Shown here piece after piece: positions 24,727 through 33,578 of a DNA stretch of 64,000 nt. The position numbers and the translations under genes were made by a program. The notes beneath the pieces are model-generated. The model was not told the DNA's origin, did no database searches, and worked only from the letters and a program-made list of their open reading frames with translations. How positions within the stretch are numbered: position 1 is the first letter of the stretch; each line of letters starts with the position of its first letter. Origin of the DNA: Nocardia aurea (GTDB taxonomy: Bacteria; Actinomycetota; Actinomycetes; Mycobacteriales; Mycobacteriaceae); assembly GCF_003123685.1 (NCBI RefSeq), contig NZ_QCYJ01000154.1, positions 150,204 through 214,203 of the forward strand, given 5' to 3'.

Positions 24727-27700
24727 GTGGTGCGGTTACCTTTCGGTACGGAAAAGCCCGGTGGCTCAACGGGTGTCGCGCATCACAGTGCCCGACGGAC
24801 GAGGCTTCTCCGTACGGGAAGTCCGATGCGGCCCCGCACCATTCGCGGGCAGCTCGCCCGAATCGTCGTGGTATCGCTGGCTTTGGTCTCCGCGCTGCTC
24901 GGTATGAGTATCGCCCGGTACTCGGGGGACTATCGGGACAGCGGTGACACCGTCGACGCGGTCGCCCTGGCGCTGACCGTGCAGGACGCGCTGCACGAGG
25001 CGCAGCGCGAACGCGGCCTCAGCAACGGCTGGCTCGGCGGTGACGGCAGGTTGCAGAACGCGGTGATGGACCAACGCGGTAATACCGACCGTGCCCTGCG
25101 GGCGCTCGACGCCGCGATGGCGGGTACGGCACCCGGTGCGGCGCAAGTGCGTTCGGCGGTGGGACAGTTCGCCGCCCTCGCTGCGACGCGGGTCCAGATC
25201 GACGCGCGGCGGATCGCGCGCCCCGCCGCTTTCCAGTTCTATACCGACGGCATCAACGCGCTCAACCACCTGCGGCTCGGACTGGATCAGGCCGGTGACG
25301 CCGAGGTCAGGCACGGATTGCAGGCGCTCTACGCGCTCGGCGAAGCCAAAGAACAGACGGCCAAGGAGCGCGGATTCCTCAACGGAGTCTTCGCGGCAGA
25401 GGAATTCGCTCCGGGCGAGTACGTGCAATTCCTCGACATTCGCGCGGCGAAGGGCGCGGCGATCTCGGCGTTCGCCCGCGACGCCACACCCGCGCAGCAG
25501 TCCATGCTCGACGCGGCGTTGCTCAGCGAGAACGCCGTGCAGGCAACGGAATCGGAGAATATCGCGATCGAGTCCGCGGCCGGGCCGCTGGTGCGGAAGG
25601 TGGACGCGATCGCGTGGTGGTCGCAGATGACCGCGGTCATCGATCAGGAACGCGCGGTCCAGCAGACGATCGGCGACTCGGTGCGCGCCCGGGCGGCCGA
25701 ATTGCGCCGGGACGCGGCACTGTGGCTCGGAGGACTCCTCGTCGTCGCGCTGATCGCCGTCGCCGCCGAGATCGCGCTGGTGCTCGCGAGTATGCGGGCC
25801 ATCGTGCGGCCGCTGGCCGCGTTGGCCGCCGAAGCCGACGAGGTCGCGAGCCATCGCCTGCCCGACGTGATCGCCGCCTGGCACACCGCGGGCGATACCC
25901 CGCCGGATCCTCCCGAACCGGTGCGGGTGCCCTCCGGGGCCGGTATCGAGATCGCCGCCGTGGCAGGCGCTCTCGACCGCGTGCAGGCCACCGCGTTCGA
26001 ACTTGCCTCGCAGCAGGCGGTACTGCGTCGCAACAGCACCGAATCCATGTCCAACCTGGCCAGGCGCAATCAGAATCTGGTGCGCCGCCAATTGGGCCTG
26101 ATCAGCGAATTCGAGAAAGGCGAGCTGGATCCCAAGACCCTGGCGAACCTTTTCGAACTCGATCATCTCGCCACCCGCATGCGGCGCAACGCCGAAAGTC
26201 TGCTCGTGCTGGTGGGTTCGGAGAGTCCGCGCCGCTGGGCCGAGCCGATTCCGCTGGTCGACGTGATCCGTGCCGGTTTGTCCGAAGTCGACGACTATCG
26301 CCGGGTGGTGCTACGGCGCATCGATGACGTGACGGTGACGGGTGCGGTGGTCAGCGAGCTGGCGCATATTCTCGCCGAACTCATCGAGAACGGATTGGCC
26401 TTCTCCCCACCGGATATGGAGGTGGAGGTCTACGGCCGCAAGTCCGGGAACGAGTATGTGATCGCGGTGGTCGACCACGGTGTCGGCATGTCGGCCGATC
26501 ATCTGGCCGAAGCCAATGCCCGATTGCGCGGCGATCGCGATTTCCTGGTGGCTCCCACCCGCTACCTGGGTCATTACGTCGTCGGCCGTCTGGCCGGGCG
26601 CCACGGTATCGATATCGAATTGAATACTTCGCCGGTGAGCGGGATCGTGGCGAGGTTGCGCATTCCGCCGGAGATACTCGTCGGCAACCGCGGTCGAGCG
26701 GGGGAGAGCATGCCGACGGGCGAATCCTCGGATCGCGAGGACGCGCCGACATCGGATTCGGCCGACTCCGCGAGTGATGTCACGGTGTCGGACCGTTCCT
26801 CCGACGACGCGAAGGACCGGACGCACGAATCCGGCGAGCGTCGCCCCGCGCATTCCGCCCCCGCCGATGACGTTCCCGGATCGGCCGCTGCGGCGGCCCG
26901 CAACGGTTGGGCCGGAGGAACTCCCGCTCACGCGGTGGGGAGCTCCCGTACCTCCAGGCGAGCGGACGCCCCGGCCACGACAACACCCGCTCCGGTCTTC
27001 TCGGCGTCGACCGGACGATCCGTGTCAGGGCACGACGAGCACAGGAACCGGCAGGACATCTCGTCACCACCGCAGGCGGGTCGAGCCGCGCCGCCGACCG
27101 GAACGGAATCGACACCGCGCGCCGCCGAACAGTCGGCGCCGACCAGCACCGCCTGGTGGAATGTCGCCGACGAGGAGAGTCCGGCAGCCGAACCCGCGCC
27201 CCCCGTCGAGCGCACCCGCAACGGCCTGGTCAAACGCGTCAAACGCAACCGGGGCGCGGCCGCCCCCGCCGCACGACCGATGCCGCCGCGTCCGCCGAGC
27301 ACCCCCGTCCCCGACCGTTCTCCCGACGAAGTACGCGGCATGCTGTCCGCGTTCCGCACCGGCATGCAGAAGGGCGTGCAGACCGACGACCGCCCACCGG
27401 CGAGTCGGCCCGCGTCCTCGCGTCCTACCCCCGTGGAGTCGCCGACCGGGCCGATCCCGCCCCGCGCGAGCGGACCGGTCGCCACGGCCCGGCCGCAACG
27501 CCGCACTCCCGTGACGAGCGCCGAGCCCCGACGCGGCGCTGCGCCATACGGCCAGGCCGGGTCTGTGACGCCGGAAACGCCGTCGCGTCCCATTCAGACG
27601 TCCCCCGGCAGCGCGCAGCCGCAGCCGCGACCCTCGCCGGGTTTCTCGTCCCCGGCGGGTGCCGTGCCTCGGCCGGGTGAGGCACTGCCGTCGGCCACGC

Positions 27701-27951
27701 CGCGACGGCCGGGAGCGGAGGTCTCGCAACACCCCGGTGCGGTGGTGCACCGAGACGCGGTTCGTCCGCCGAGCGCACCGGGCGCGGCACCGCGGTCGAC
27801 CCTGCCGGTGCGGTCGACCCTGCCGGTGCGGGGTGGGCAACTTCCACGAACGCGGCCGACGCCGTCCGTCGCGGCACCCGACGAGCAGCCGCGCCTACCG
27901 CAGCGCAGGGTGCTCTCCCGGGACGAGAACACCGGCGCCACCGAGACGTGA
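24727..27951 (+). CDS. Conservon-type nitrate/nitrite-sensing-domain histidine kinase (CvnA)
   Basis: About 1074-residue membrane sensor kinase-like protein. Start taken at GTG 24727 because GGAGGA lies 5 nt upstream; ATG 24826 (1041 residues) is the alternative. First membrane helix IVVVSLALVSALLGM; a periplasmic helical NIT sensing domain (about 70-330); second helix LWLGGLLVVALIAVAAEIAL; a dimerisation helix with NQNLVRRQLGLISEFE and LFELDHLATRMRRN; and an ATPase domain with N box ELIENGLAFSPP and G box VDHGVGMS. The last about 370 residues are Pro/Ser/Arg-rich and disordered. It heads the four-gene conservon with roadblock, DUF742 and GTPase proteins, which signal from the membrane in a G-protein-like way. 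Confidence 0.88.
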   Translation: MVRLPFGTEKPGGSTGVAHHSARRTRLLRTGSPMRPRTIRGQLARIVVVSLALVSALLGMSIARYSGDYRDSGDTVDAVALALTVQDALHEAQRERGLSNGWLGGDGRLQNAVMDQRGNTDRALRALDAAMAGTAPGAAQVRSAVGQFAALAATRVQIDARRIARPAAFQFYTDGINALNHLRLGLDQAGDAEVRHGLQALYALGEAKEQTAKERGFLNGVFAAEEFAPGEYVQFLDIRAAKGAAISAFARDATPAQQSMLDAALLSENAVQATESENIAIESAAGPLVRKVDAIAWWSQMTAVIDQERAVQQTIGDSVRARAAELRRDAALWLGGLLVVALIAVAAEIALVLASMRAIVRPLAALAAEADEVASHRLPDVIAAWHTAGDTPPDPPEPVRVPSGAGIEIAAVAGALDRVQATAFELASQQAVLRRNSTESMSNLARRNQNLVRRQLGLISEFEKGELDPKTLANLFELDHLATRMRRNAESLLVLVGSESPRRWAEPIPLVDVIRAGLSEVDDYRRVVLRRIDDVTVTGAVVSELAHILAELIENGLAFSPPDMEVEVYGRKSGNEYVIAVVDHGVGMSADHLAEANARLRGDRDFLVAPTRYLGHYVVGRLAGRHGIDIELNTSPVSGIVARLRIPPEILVGNRGRAGESMPTGESSDREDAPTSDSADSASDVTVSDRSSDDAKDRTHESGERRPAHSAPADDVPGSAAAAARNGWAGGTPAHAVGSSRTSRRADAPATTTPAPVFSASTGRSVSGHDEHRNRQDISSPPQAGRAAPPTGTESTPRAAEQSAPTSTAWWNVADEESPAAEPAPPVERTRNGLVKRVKRNRGAAAPAARPMPPRPPSTPVPDRSPDEVRGMLSAFRTGMQKGVQTDDRPPASRPASSRPTPVESPTGPIPPRASGPVATARPQRRTPVTSAEPRRGAAPYGQAGSVTPETPSRPIQTSPGSAQPQPRPSPGFSSPAGAVPRPGEALPSATPRRPGAEVSQHPGAVVHRDAVRPPSAPGAAPRSTLPVRSTLPVRGGQLPRTRPTPSVAAPDEQPRLPQRRVLSRDENTGATET

Positions 27952-28014
27952 ACCCGGGCCGGAACCTCCACCCGGTGCGGCACCAGTCCTATCGAGATCG
28001 AGCAAGGGGAGTTT

Positions 28015-28446
28015 GTGACCACACATCTGCAGACCGCGACGGACCCGCACGCCTTCAACTGGCTGCTGGCGAATTTCGTCCGCAATACCGACGGTGTGCG
28101 CGATACCGTCGCCGTGTCCTCCGACGGACTCCTGATCGCCATGTCGGACGGGCTGGACCGGGCGGGGGCGGATCGCCTCGCCGCGATGGTGTCCGGTTTG
28201 GCCGGGCTCGCCAGAAGTGCCTCGCGCAGTTACGAATTCGACGGACTGAAGCTGATCATGATCGAGATGAAGCGCGGCTTCCTGCTGGTCTCGGCGCTCG
28301 GTGACGGCAGCTGCCTCGGGGTCATTGCCGACGGCGGATGCGATGTCGGCCTGGTCGGATACGAGATGGCGGTACTGGCGGATCGGGCCGGTGCGCTTCT
28401 CGAACCCGCGCTGATCACCGAATTACGAGAGAAGTTGCGCAGATGA
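28015..28446 (+). CDS. Roadblock/LC7 domain protein (CvnB)
   Basis: 143-residue roadblock/LC7 protein. The fold spans about 10-120, with NWLLANFVRNTDGVRDTVAV, SSDGLLIAMSDGLDR and LLVSALGDGSCLGVIAD. In conservons this family acts as modulator or GTPase-activating partner of the CvnD GTPase. GTG 28015; its stop overlaps the next start (ATGA). Second gene of the operon, 63 nt after the kinase. Confidence 0.9.
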   Translation: MTTHLQTATDPHAFNWLLANFVRNTDGVRDTVAVSSDGLLIAMSDGLDRAGADRLAAMVSGLAGLARSASRSYEFDGLKLIMIEMKRGFLLVSALGDGSCLGVIADGGCDVGLVGYEMAVLADRAGALLEPALITELREKLRR

Positions 28447-28871
28447 GAGTTCCCGACCGGCCGAGGCCGCCGGAGCATCGAACGAATCCCGCGACACGGT
28501 CCTCGGGCTGGTTCGGGCAGGATGAGCCGGATCCGGGCTCGCCGGAGGTCTACGAGCCGGTCGTGCGGCCCTTCATGGTGACCGAGGGCCGGACCACGCC
28601 GTTGGTGGACGGACTGCGTATCGAGACCCTCGTACAGGCGTCGCGCGCCGCGTTGTCGGCACCGCTGCGGTTCGAACAGCGCACCGTCGTAATACTCTGT
28701 CAGGCACCGCATTCCATCGCCGAGATCGCGACGGTCCTGCGGGTGCCGGTCGGCGTCGCCACGGTCGTCGTCAGTGACCTGGCGAGCCGAGAGTACGTTA
28801 CGGTTCGCCAGGAACCAGAACTTTCCACCGCTGCCATCGAGAGGATCAGAGACCTTGTACGGGCACTCTGA
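28443..28871 (+). CDS. DUF742 protein (CvnC)
   Basis: 142-residue DUF742 protein with a winged-helix-like core. The N-terminus is disordered and Pro-rich (RVPDRPRPPEHR); the conserved block starts at VYEPVVRPFMVTEGRTTP and continues with ALSAPLRFEQRTVVILCQAP and SIAEIATVLRVPVGVATVVV. ATG 28443 overlaps the roadblock stop. It overlaps the GTPase gene by 17 nt at its end. Its role in conservons is unresolved; interaction with the kinase or GTPase is assumed. Confidence 0.9.
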   Translation: MRVPDRPRPPEHRTNPATRSSGWFGQDEPDPGSPEVYEPVVRPFMVTEGRTTPLVDGLRIETLVQASRAALSAPLRFEQRTVVILCQAPHSIAEIATVLRVPVGVATVVVSDLASREYVTVRQEPELSTAAIERIRDLVRAL

Positions 28872-29490
28872 AAATCGGCCGCCCATCGCCGGGGAGCCGT
28901 CGGACGAGGGCCCTATGCCCTCCTCCGTGAAAATCGTCGTCAGCGGCGGATTCGGCGTCGGTAAGACCACTTTCATCGGCGCCATCTCCGAGATCGAACC
29001 CCTCGTCACCGAGGCCGCGATGACCGATATGGCGCTCGGTGTCGACGACCCGGGTCACCGCACCGAGAAGACCAAGACCACCGTCGCGCTCGATTTCGGG
29101 CGTATCACGCTGGACAGTTCGCTGATCCTGTACCTGTTCGGCACCCCCGGCCAGGATCGTTTCGTCTTCCTCTGGGACGACCTGATCGACGGCGCGCTCG
29201 GCGCGGTGATCGTGCTCGACACCAGCCGGGTCGAGGACTGCTATCCGGTGCTCGACTACTTCGAGGAGCACAAGACCCCGTTCGTGGTCGCGGTCAACCG
29301 CTTCGAGAACGGCGAGCAGTTCGAACTCGACGAGGTGCGCGAGGCACTCGGCCTGGAGGAACGGATTCCGCTGCTGGAATGCGATGCCAGACATCGTGAT
29401 TCGGTGCGGAACGTGCTGGTGGCCCTGCTCGAGCTGGTCCTGTCGAACCGGAACGCGGACCGCCGCATGGGGGTCATCTCGGCGGGTTGA
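28855..29490 (+). CDS. Conservon small GTPase (CvnD)
   Basis: About 211-residue Ras/MglA-like GTP-binding protein. P-loop GGFGVGKTTFIG, switch region with TEKTKTTVALDFG, DxxG-type LFGTPGQDRF, and the guanine-specificity motif NRFE in place of the usual NKxD. Start taken at TTG 28855, inside the DUF742 gene and after GAGAGGA, because homologues begin with YGHSE-like residues; ATG 28915 is possible. The atypical NRFE motif is seen in this family. It completes the kinase-roadblock-DUF742-GTPase operon. Confidence 0.88.
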   Translation: MYGHSENRPPIAGEPSDEGPMPSSVKIVVSGGFGVGKTTFIGAISEIEPLVTEAAMTDMALGVDDPGHRTEKTKTTVALDFGRITLDSSLILYLFGTPGQDRFVFLWDDLIDGALGAVIVLDTSRVEDCYPVLDYFEEHKTPFVVAVNRFENGEQFELDEVREALGLEERIPLLECDARHRDSVRNVLVALLELVLSNRNADRRMGVISAG

Positions 29491-29513
29491 CCGGCTCGCC
29501 GTTCCCGCACCGC

Positions 29514-29519
29514 TAGCCT
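29514..29519 (+). promoter_or_regulatory. Leaderless -10 element for the acetyltransferase
   Basis: TAGCCT ending 6 nt before ATG 29526; no ribosome binding site. Confidence 0.5.
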
Positions 29520-29525
29520 GGCCGA

Positions 29526-30083
29526 ATGGGTGAGCAGAAGCAACGGATGCTGCGCGGCGAGCTCTACCGCGACAGTGATCCGGAACTCGTGGCCGACCGT
29601 CGCCGGGCCCAGCGGCTCTGCGACGCGTTCAACAGGACCGAGGCCGAGCAGGAGCAGCGGCGTGGCGAACTGCTGCGCGAGTTGCTCGGCGCGTTCGGCG
29701 CGGGCTCCTGGATCATGCCCCGATTCCAGTGCGACTACGGTTTCCTCATCGAGATCGGCGCGAACAGTTTCCTGAACTACGACGCGATCCTGCTGGATTG
29801 CGCGCCGATCGTCATCGGGGACGACGTGTCGATCGGCCCGCGCTGCCAGTTGCTGACCGCGCTGCATCCGATGAACGATCACGAGATGCGCAGGCAGCGT
29901 TGGGAATCGGCTGCTCCCATCCGAATCGGTGACAATGTGTGGTTCGGTGGCGGGGTGATCGTCTGTCCCGGCGTCACCGTGGGGGACGACACCGTCGTCG
30001 GCGCGGGCAGTGTGGTCACCCGCGATCTGCCCGACCGGGTCTTCGCCGCGGGGAATCCGGCACGGGTCATCAGGTCGCTGTAG
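29526..30083 (+). CDS. Maltose/galactoside O-acetyltransferase family (Maa/LacA/NodL)
   Basis: 185-residue left-handed beta-helix acetyltransferase that transfers acetyl from acetyl-CoA to a sugar hydroxyl. N-terminal helical Mac domain (QKQRMLRGELYRDSDPELVA); hexapeptide repeats (IEIGANSFLNYDAILLDCAP, IVIGDDVSIGPRCQ); catalytic His in LTALHPMNDHE; a loop with APIRIGDNVWFGGGVIVCPG; and VVGAGSVVTRDLPDRVFAAG. Sugar substrate not determinable. Transcribed from its own leaderless promoter. Confidence 0.9.
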   Translation: MGEQKQRMLRGELYRDSDPELVADRRRAQRLCDAFNRTEAEQEQRRGELLRELLGAFGAGSWIMPRFQCDYGFLIEIGANSFLNYDAILLDCAPIVIGDDVSIGPRCQLLTALHPMNDHEMRRQRWESAAPIRIGDNVWFGGGVIVCPGVTVGDDTVVGAGSVVTRDLPDRVFAAGNPARVIRSL

Positions 30084-30202
30084 TCGGGCCCCGGGCGCGG
30101 ACAAGAGATCGCCCGAAAATTTTCCTCGCGGCGACCGATGAGCTTCGCGCGCGACCCCCGTCCTCAGTACTGTCCCGCTCGACATCGAGGAAAGAGAATC
30201 CC

Positions 30203-30622
30203 ATGAGCAACGGAAAAGATTTCGTCCTGACCCACGTCTCCCTGCTGGTCGGCGACCAGCAGCAGGCCCTGGAGTTCTACCGTGACGTCATCGGCCTCGA
30301 GGTGCGCCAGGACATGGCGTTCGGCGGCGGCCGCTGGCTGACGGTCGGCCCGGTGGCCCAGCCCGGTATCGAATTCATCCTGGAGAATCCCGAGATGGTT
30401 CCGGTGCCGGAGATGGCCGAGGCCTCCCGCGCCCGGCTCGCCTCGGGTGCGCAGAGCACGCTGATCTTCACCACCGAGGATGTCGACGCGGTGTTCGCCC
30501 GACTGCGTGACGCCGGTGTCGCGGTGGGGCAGGAGCCGCTGACCCAGCCGTACGGGGTACGCGACTGCGGCTTCCGGGATCCGTGGGGCAACCACCTGCG
30601 GTTCTCTCAGGTTCTGGGCTGA
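30203..30622 (+). CDS. VOC-superfamily (glyoxalase/bleomycin resistance-like) protein
   Basis: 139-residue vicinal-oxygen-chelate protein with two beta-alpha-beta-beta-beta units. First half FVLTHVSLLVGDQQQALEFY with metal-ligand-type His; second half TLIFTTEDVDAVFARLRDAG and GVRDCGFRDPWGNHLRFSQV, the family C-terminus. ATG 30203 follows GAGGAAAGAG. Likely a metal-dependent isomerase, lyase or dioxygenase-like enzyme or a drug-binding protein; specificity unknown. Confidence 0.85.
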   Translation: MSNGKDFVLTHVSLLVGDQQQALEFYRDVIGLEVRQDMAFGGGRWLTVGPVAQPGIEFILENPEMVPVPEMAEASRARLASGAQSTLIFTTEDVDAVFARLRDAGVAVGQEPLTQPYGVRDCGFRDPWGNHLRFSQVLG

Positions 30623-30697
30623 GTTTGCGGGACGAGACGCTCTGCGGGCGACTGTGATCTGTGCGCTCCAGGGCGCTCGCTCGAGCCTTTTCGGCAG

Positions 30698-30703
30698 TAG
30701 GGT
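30698..30703 (+). promoter_or_regulatory. -10 element at the ppc start
   Basis: TAGGGT ends 6 nt before the ppc ATG, so the mRNA is probably leaderless although CGGAGG also precedes the start. Confidence 0.4.
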
Positions 30704-30709
30704 CGGAGG

Positions 30710-33529
30710 ATGACCGAATCGCGGATCGAGACCGAACAGGACGCCATCCGGCCGCTGCGCGACGACATCCGATTCCTCGGTGGCGTGCTCGGTGACACCA
30801 TTCGTGACCACGAGGGCCCCGAGGTCTTCGACCTGATCGAACGCGTGCGCATCGAGGCGTTCCGGGTTCGGCGCGAAGAGGTCGGGCGCAGCGCGGTCGC
30901 GCAGATACTCGAAGGCGTCGATATCGCGGTGGCGTTGCCGCTGATCAGGGCTTTCAGCTATTTCGTCCTGTTGGCGAACCTGGCCGAAGATATCCAGCGC
31001 GATCGTCGGCGGGCCGCCCACGAAGCGGCCGGTGAGCCGCCGCAGAGCTCCTCGCTGGCGGCGACCTATCGGAAACTGGACGCCGCCGCGCTCGACGGCG
31101 CGGCGGTCGCCGACCTGCTCGCCGACGCGCTGGTGTCGCCGGTGATCACCGCCCATCCCACCGAGACCAGGCGGCGCACGGTGTTCGACGTGCAGACCGC
31201 CATCACCGAACTGATGCGCCGTCGGCAGCGCTACACCGAGACCGAACGCGAACGCGCCGCCGCCGAATCGCAGATCCGCAGGCAGGTGCTCGCGCTGTGG
31301 CGCACGGCGTTGATCCGGTTGCAGCGGTTGCGCATTCAGGACGAGATCGCGGTCGGGCTGCGCTATTACGAACTGACGCTGTTCGACGTGATGCCCGCGA
31401 TCAACGCGGAAGTGCGTGCGGCGCTGCGGTCCCGATGGCCCGGTGTGGAACTGCTGCCACGGCCCATACTGCGGCCCGGTTCGTGGATCGGCGGCGACCG
31501 TGACGGCAATCCCTACGTGACGGCCGAGGTCGTGCGTCAGGCCGCAGGACAGGCGGCGGGCGTGGCGTTCGGCCGCTACCTGGGGGAACTGGAGGGGTTG
31601 GAGAAGTCGCTGTCGCAGTCGTCGCGGCTGGTTCCGGTCAGCTCGCGCGTCGCCGAACTGGCGGCCGCCGGCTACCCGGACCCCGCCACCCACGCCGACG
31701 AACCGTATCGCCGTGCGCTGCACGCCATTCGGGTCAGGCTCTCCGCGACTGCGGCGCGCGCGCTCGGCGCCATCGCCGTCGACCGCGCGGCCGGGGTGTC
31801 GCTGGACACGCTGCCCGGTGCGGTGACCGGTCCGCAGACCGACGCCGCCGCGGTGTATCCGACTCCGCAGTCGATACTCGACGATCTGGACGCGATCGAC
31901 GCCTCCATGCGCGCGGGCGGCGACGGTCTGCTGGCCGACGATCGGCTCGCCGCGCTACGGCACGCGGTGGAGACCTTCGGTTTCCACCTGCAGGGTCTGG
32001 ACATGCGGCAGAACTCGGAAGTGCACGAACAGGTCGTCGCCGAACTGCTGGCCTGGGCCGGGGTGCACCAGGACTACCCGAGCCTGTCCGAACACGAACG
32101 GGTGGAACTGCTTTCGGCCGAACTGCGCACCCGTCGACCGCTGCTCGGTCCGCACGCCAGGCTCGGCGAGCTCGCCGCCAAGGAACTCGGCATCGTCCGC
32201 GCGGCCCGCGATGTCGTCGATACGCTCGGCCCCGAGGCCGTGCCGAACTACATCATCAGCATGTGCACCTCGGTCAGCGACATGCTGGAGGCGGCACTGC
32301 TGCTCAAGGAGGGCGGCCTGCTCGATCCGGGGGAACCGGACGGCCCGCCGATCTGCGCGGTCGGAATCGTGCCGCTGTTCGAGACCATCGAAGATCTCGG
32401 CGCGGGCGCGGCGACATTGGCCGCCGCGCTCGAAGTGCCGGTCTATCGCGACCTGGTGGCCGCCGCCGATATGCGCCAAGAGGTCATGCTCGGGTATTCC
32501 GATTCCAACAAGGACGGCGGATACCTGGCGGCGAACTGGGCGCTCTACCGCGCCGAACTGGATCTGGTCGAGGTGGTGCGCAAGACCGGGATCCGGTTGC
32601 GGCTGTTCCACGGTCGCGGCGGCACCGTGGGGCGTGGCGGCGGGCGCAGTTACGACGCGATCCTGGCCCAGCCCGCCGGCGCGGTGCGCGGATCGCTCCG
32701 CCTCACCGAACAGGGCGAGGTCATCGCGGCGAAATACGCGGAACCCGGTGCGGCGCACCGTAATCTGGAATCGTTGATCGCCGGTACGCTCGAGTCGACA
32801 CTGCTCGACGTCGAAGGTCTCGGGTCCGAGGCCGAGCCTTCCTACGAGTTGATGGACGAGCTGGCCGCCCGTGCGCGCGCGGCCTATGCCCGGCTGGTGC
32901 ACGAGACCCCCGGCTTCGTCGAGTATTTCCGGCAGTCCACACCGGTGGCCGAGGTCGGCGATCTCAATATCGGAAGTAGGCCCGCCTCCCGTAAACCCAC
33001 CAGTTCGGTCTCGGATCTGCGCGCCATCCCGTGGGTGATGTCGTGGAGTCAGGCCAGGGTCATGCTGCCCGGTTGGTACGGAACGGGAACCGCGCTCGAG
33101 GAATGGATCGGCGGTGACGAGGCCCGGTTGGCGACGCTGTCGGACCTGTACCGGCGCTGGCCCTTCTTCCGGACCGTGCTGTCCAACCTGGCCCAGGTGA
33201 TGGCCAAGAGCGATCTCGACATCGCGGCCCGCTACGCCGAACTCGTCGAGGACGAGACGTTGCGCGACACCATCTTCGGCATGATCCGCGACGAGCACGC
33301 CCGCACCATCCGTATGCACGCCGCCATCACCGGCAACGATCATCTGCTCGCGGACAACCCGTCGCTGGCCGAGTCGATCCACAACCGCTTCCCCTACCTG
33401 GAGCCGTTGAACCAGATGCAGGTGGAACTGTTGCGGCGACTGCGCGCGGGCGAGGATTCCGAACTGGTCAAACGCGGCATCCTGCTGACCATGAACGGTC
33501 TGGCCACCGCGCTGCGGAACTCGGGATAG
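30710..33529 (+). CDS. ppc: Phosphoenolpyruvate carboxylase
   Basis: 939-residue PEP carboxylase, which adds bicarbonate to phosphoenolpyruvate to make oxaloacetate (anaplerosis). Full-length for the family. Catalytic motifs are present: VITAHPTETRRRTV with the active His (about residue 148), GYSDSNKDGGY (about 595) and FHGRGGTVGRGGGRSYDAI (about 632). The C-terminus RGILLTMNGLATALRNSG matches the usual conserved NG-C end region. The stop codon lies within the first of three imperfect GGAACTCGGG repeats that fill the 49-nt gap to the next gene. Confidence 0.96.
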   Translation: MTESRIETEQDAIRPLRDDIRFLGGVLGDTIRDHEGPEVFDLIERVRIEAFRVRREEVGRSAVAQILEGVDIAVALPLIRAFSYFVLLANLAEDIQRDRRRAAHEAAGEPPQSSSLAATYRKLDAAALDGAAVADLLADALVSPVITAHPTETRRRTVFDVQTAITELMRRRQRYTETERERAAAESQIRRQVLALWRTALIRLQRLRIQDEIAVGLRYYELTLFDVMPAINAEVRAALRSRWPGVELLPRPILRPGSWIGGDRDGNPYVTAEVVRQAAGQAAGVAFGRYLGELEGLEKSLSQSSRLVPVSSRVAELAAAGYPDPATHADEPYRRALHAIRVRLSATAARALGAIAVDRAAGVSLDTLPGAVTGPQTDAAAVYPTPQSILDDLDAIDASMRAGGDGLLADDRLAALRHAVETFGFHLQGLDMRQNSEVHEQVVAELLAWAGVHQDYPSLSEHERVELLSAELRTRRPLLGPHARLGELAAKELGIVRAARDVVDTLGPEAVPNYIISMCTSVSDMLEAALLLKEGGLLDPGEPDGPPICAVGIVPLFETIEDLGAGAATLAAALEVPVYRDLVAAADMRQEVMLGYSDSNKDGGYLAANWALYRAELDLVEVVRKTGIRLRLFHGRGGTVGRGGGRSYDAILAQPAGAVRGSLRLTEQGEVIAAKYAEPGAAHRNLESLIAGTLESTLLDVEGLGSEAEPSYELMDELAARARAAYARLVHETPGFVEYFRQSTPVAEVGDLNIGSRPASRKPTSSVSDLRAIPWVMSWSQARVMLPGWYGTGTALEEWIGGDEARLATLSDLYRRWPFFRTVLSNLAQVMAKSDLDIAARYAELVEDETLRDTIFGMIRDEHARTIRMHAAITGNDHLLADNPSLAESIHNRFPYLEPLNQMQVELLRRLRAGEDSELVKRGILLTMNGLATALRNSG

Positions 33530-33578
33530 GACACGGCCCGGGAACTCGGGGTAAGGACGCCAGCTCGGGAAGGACACC

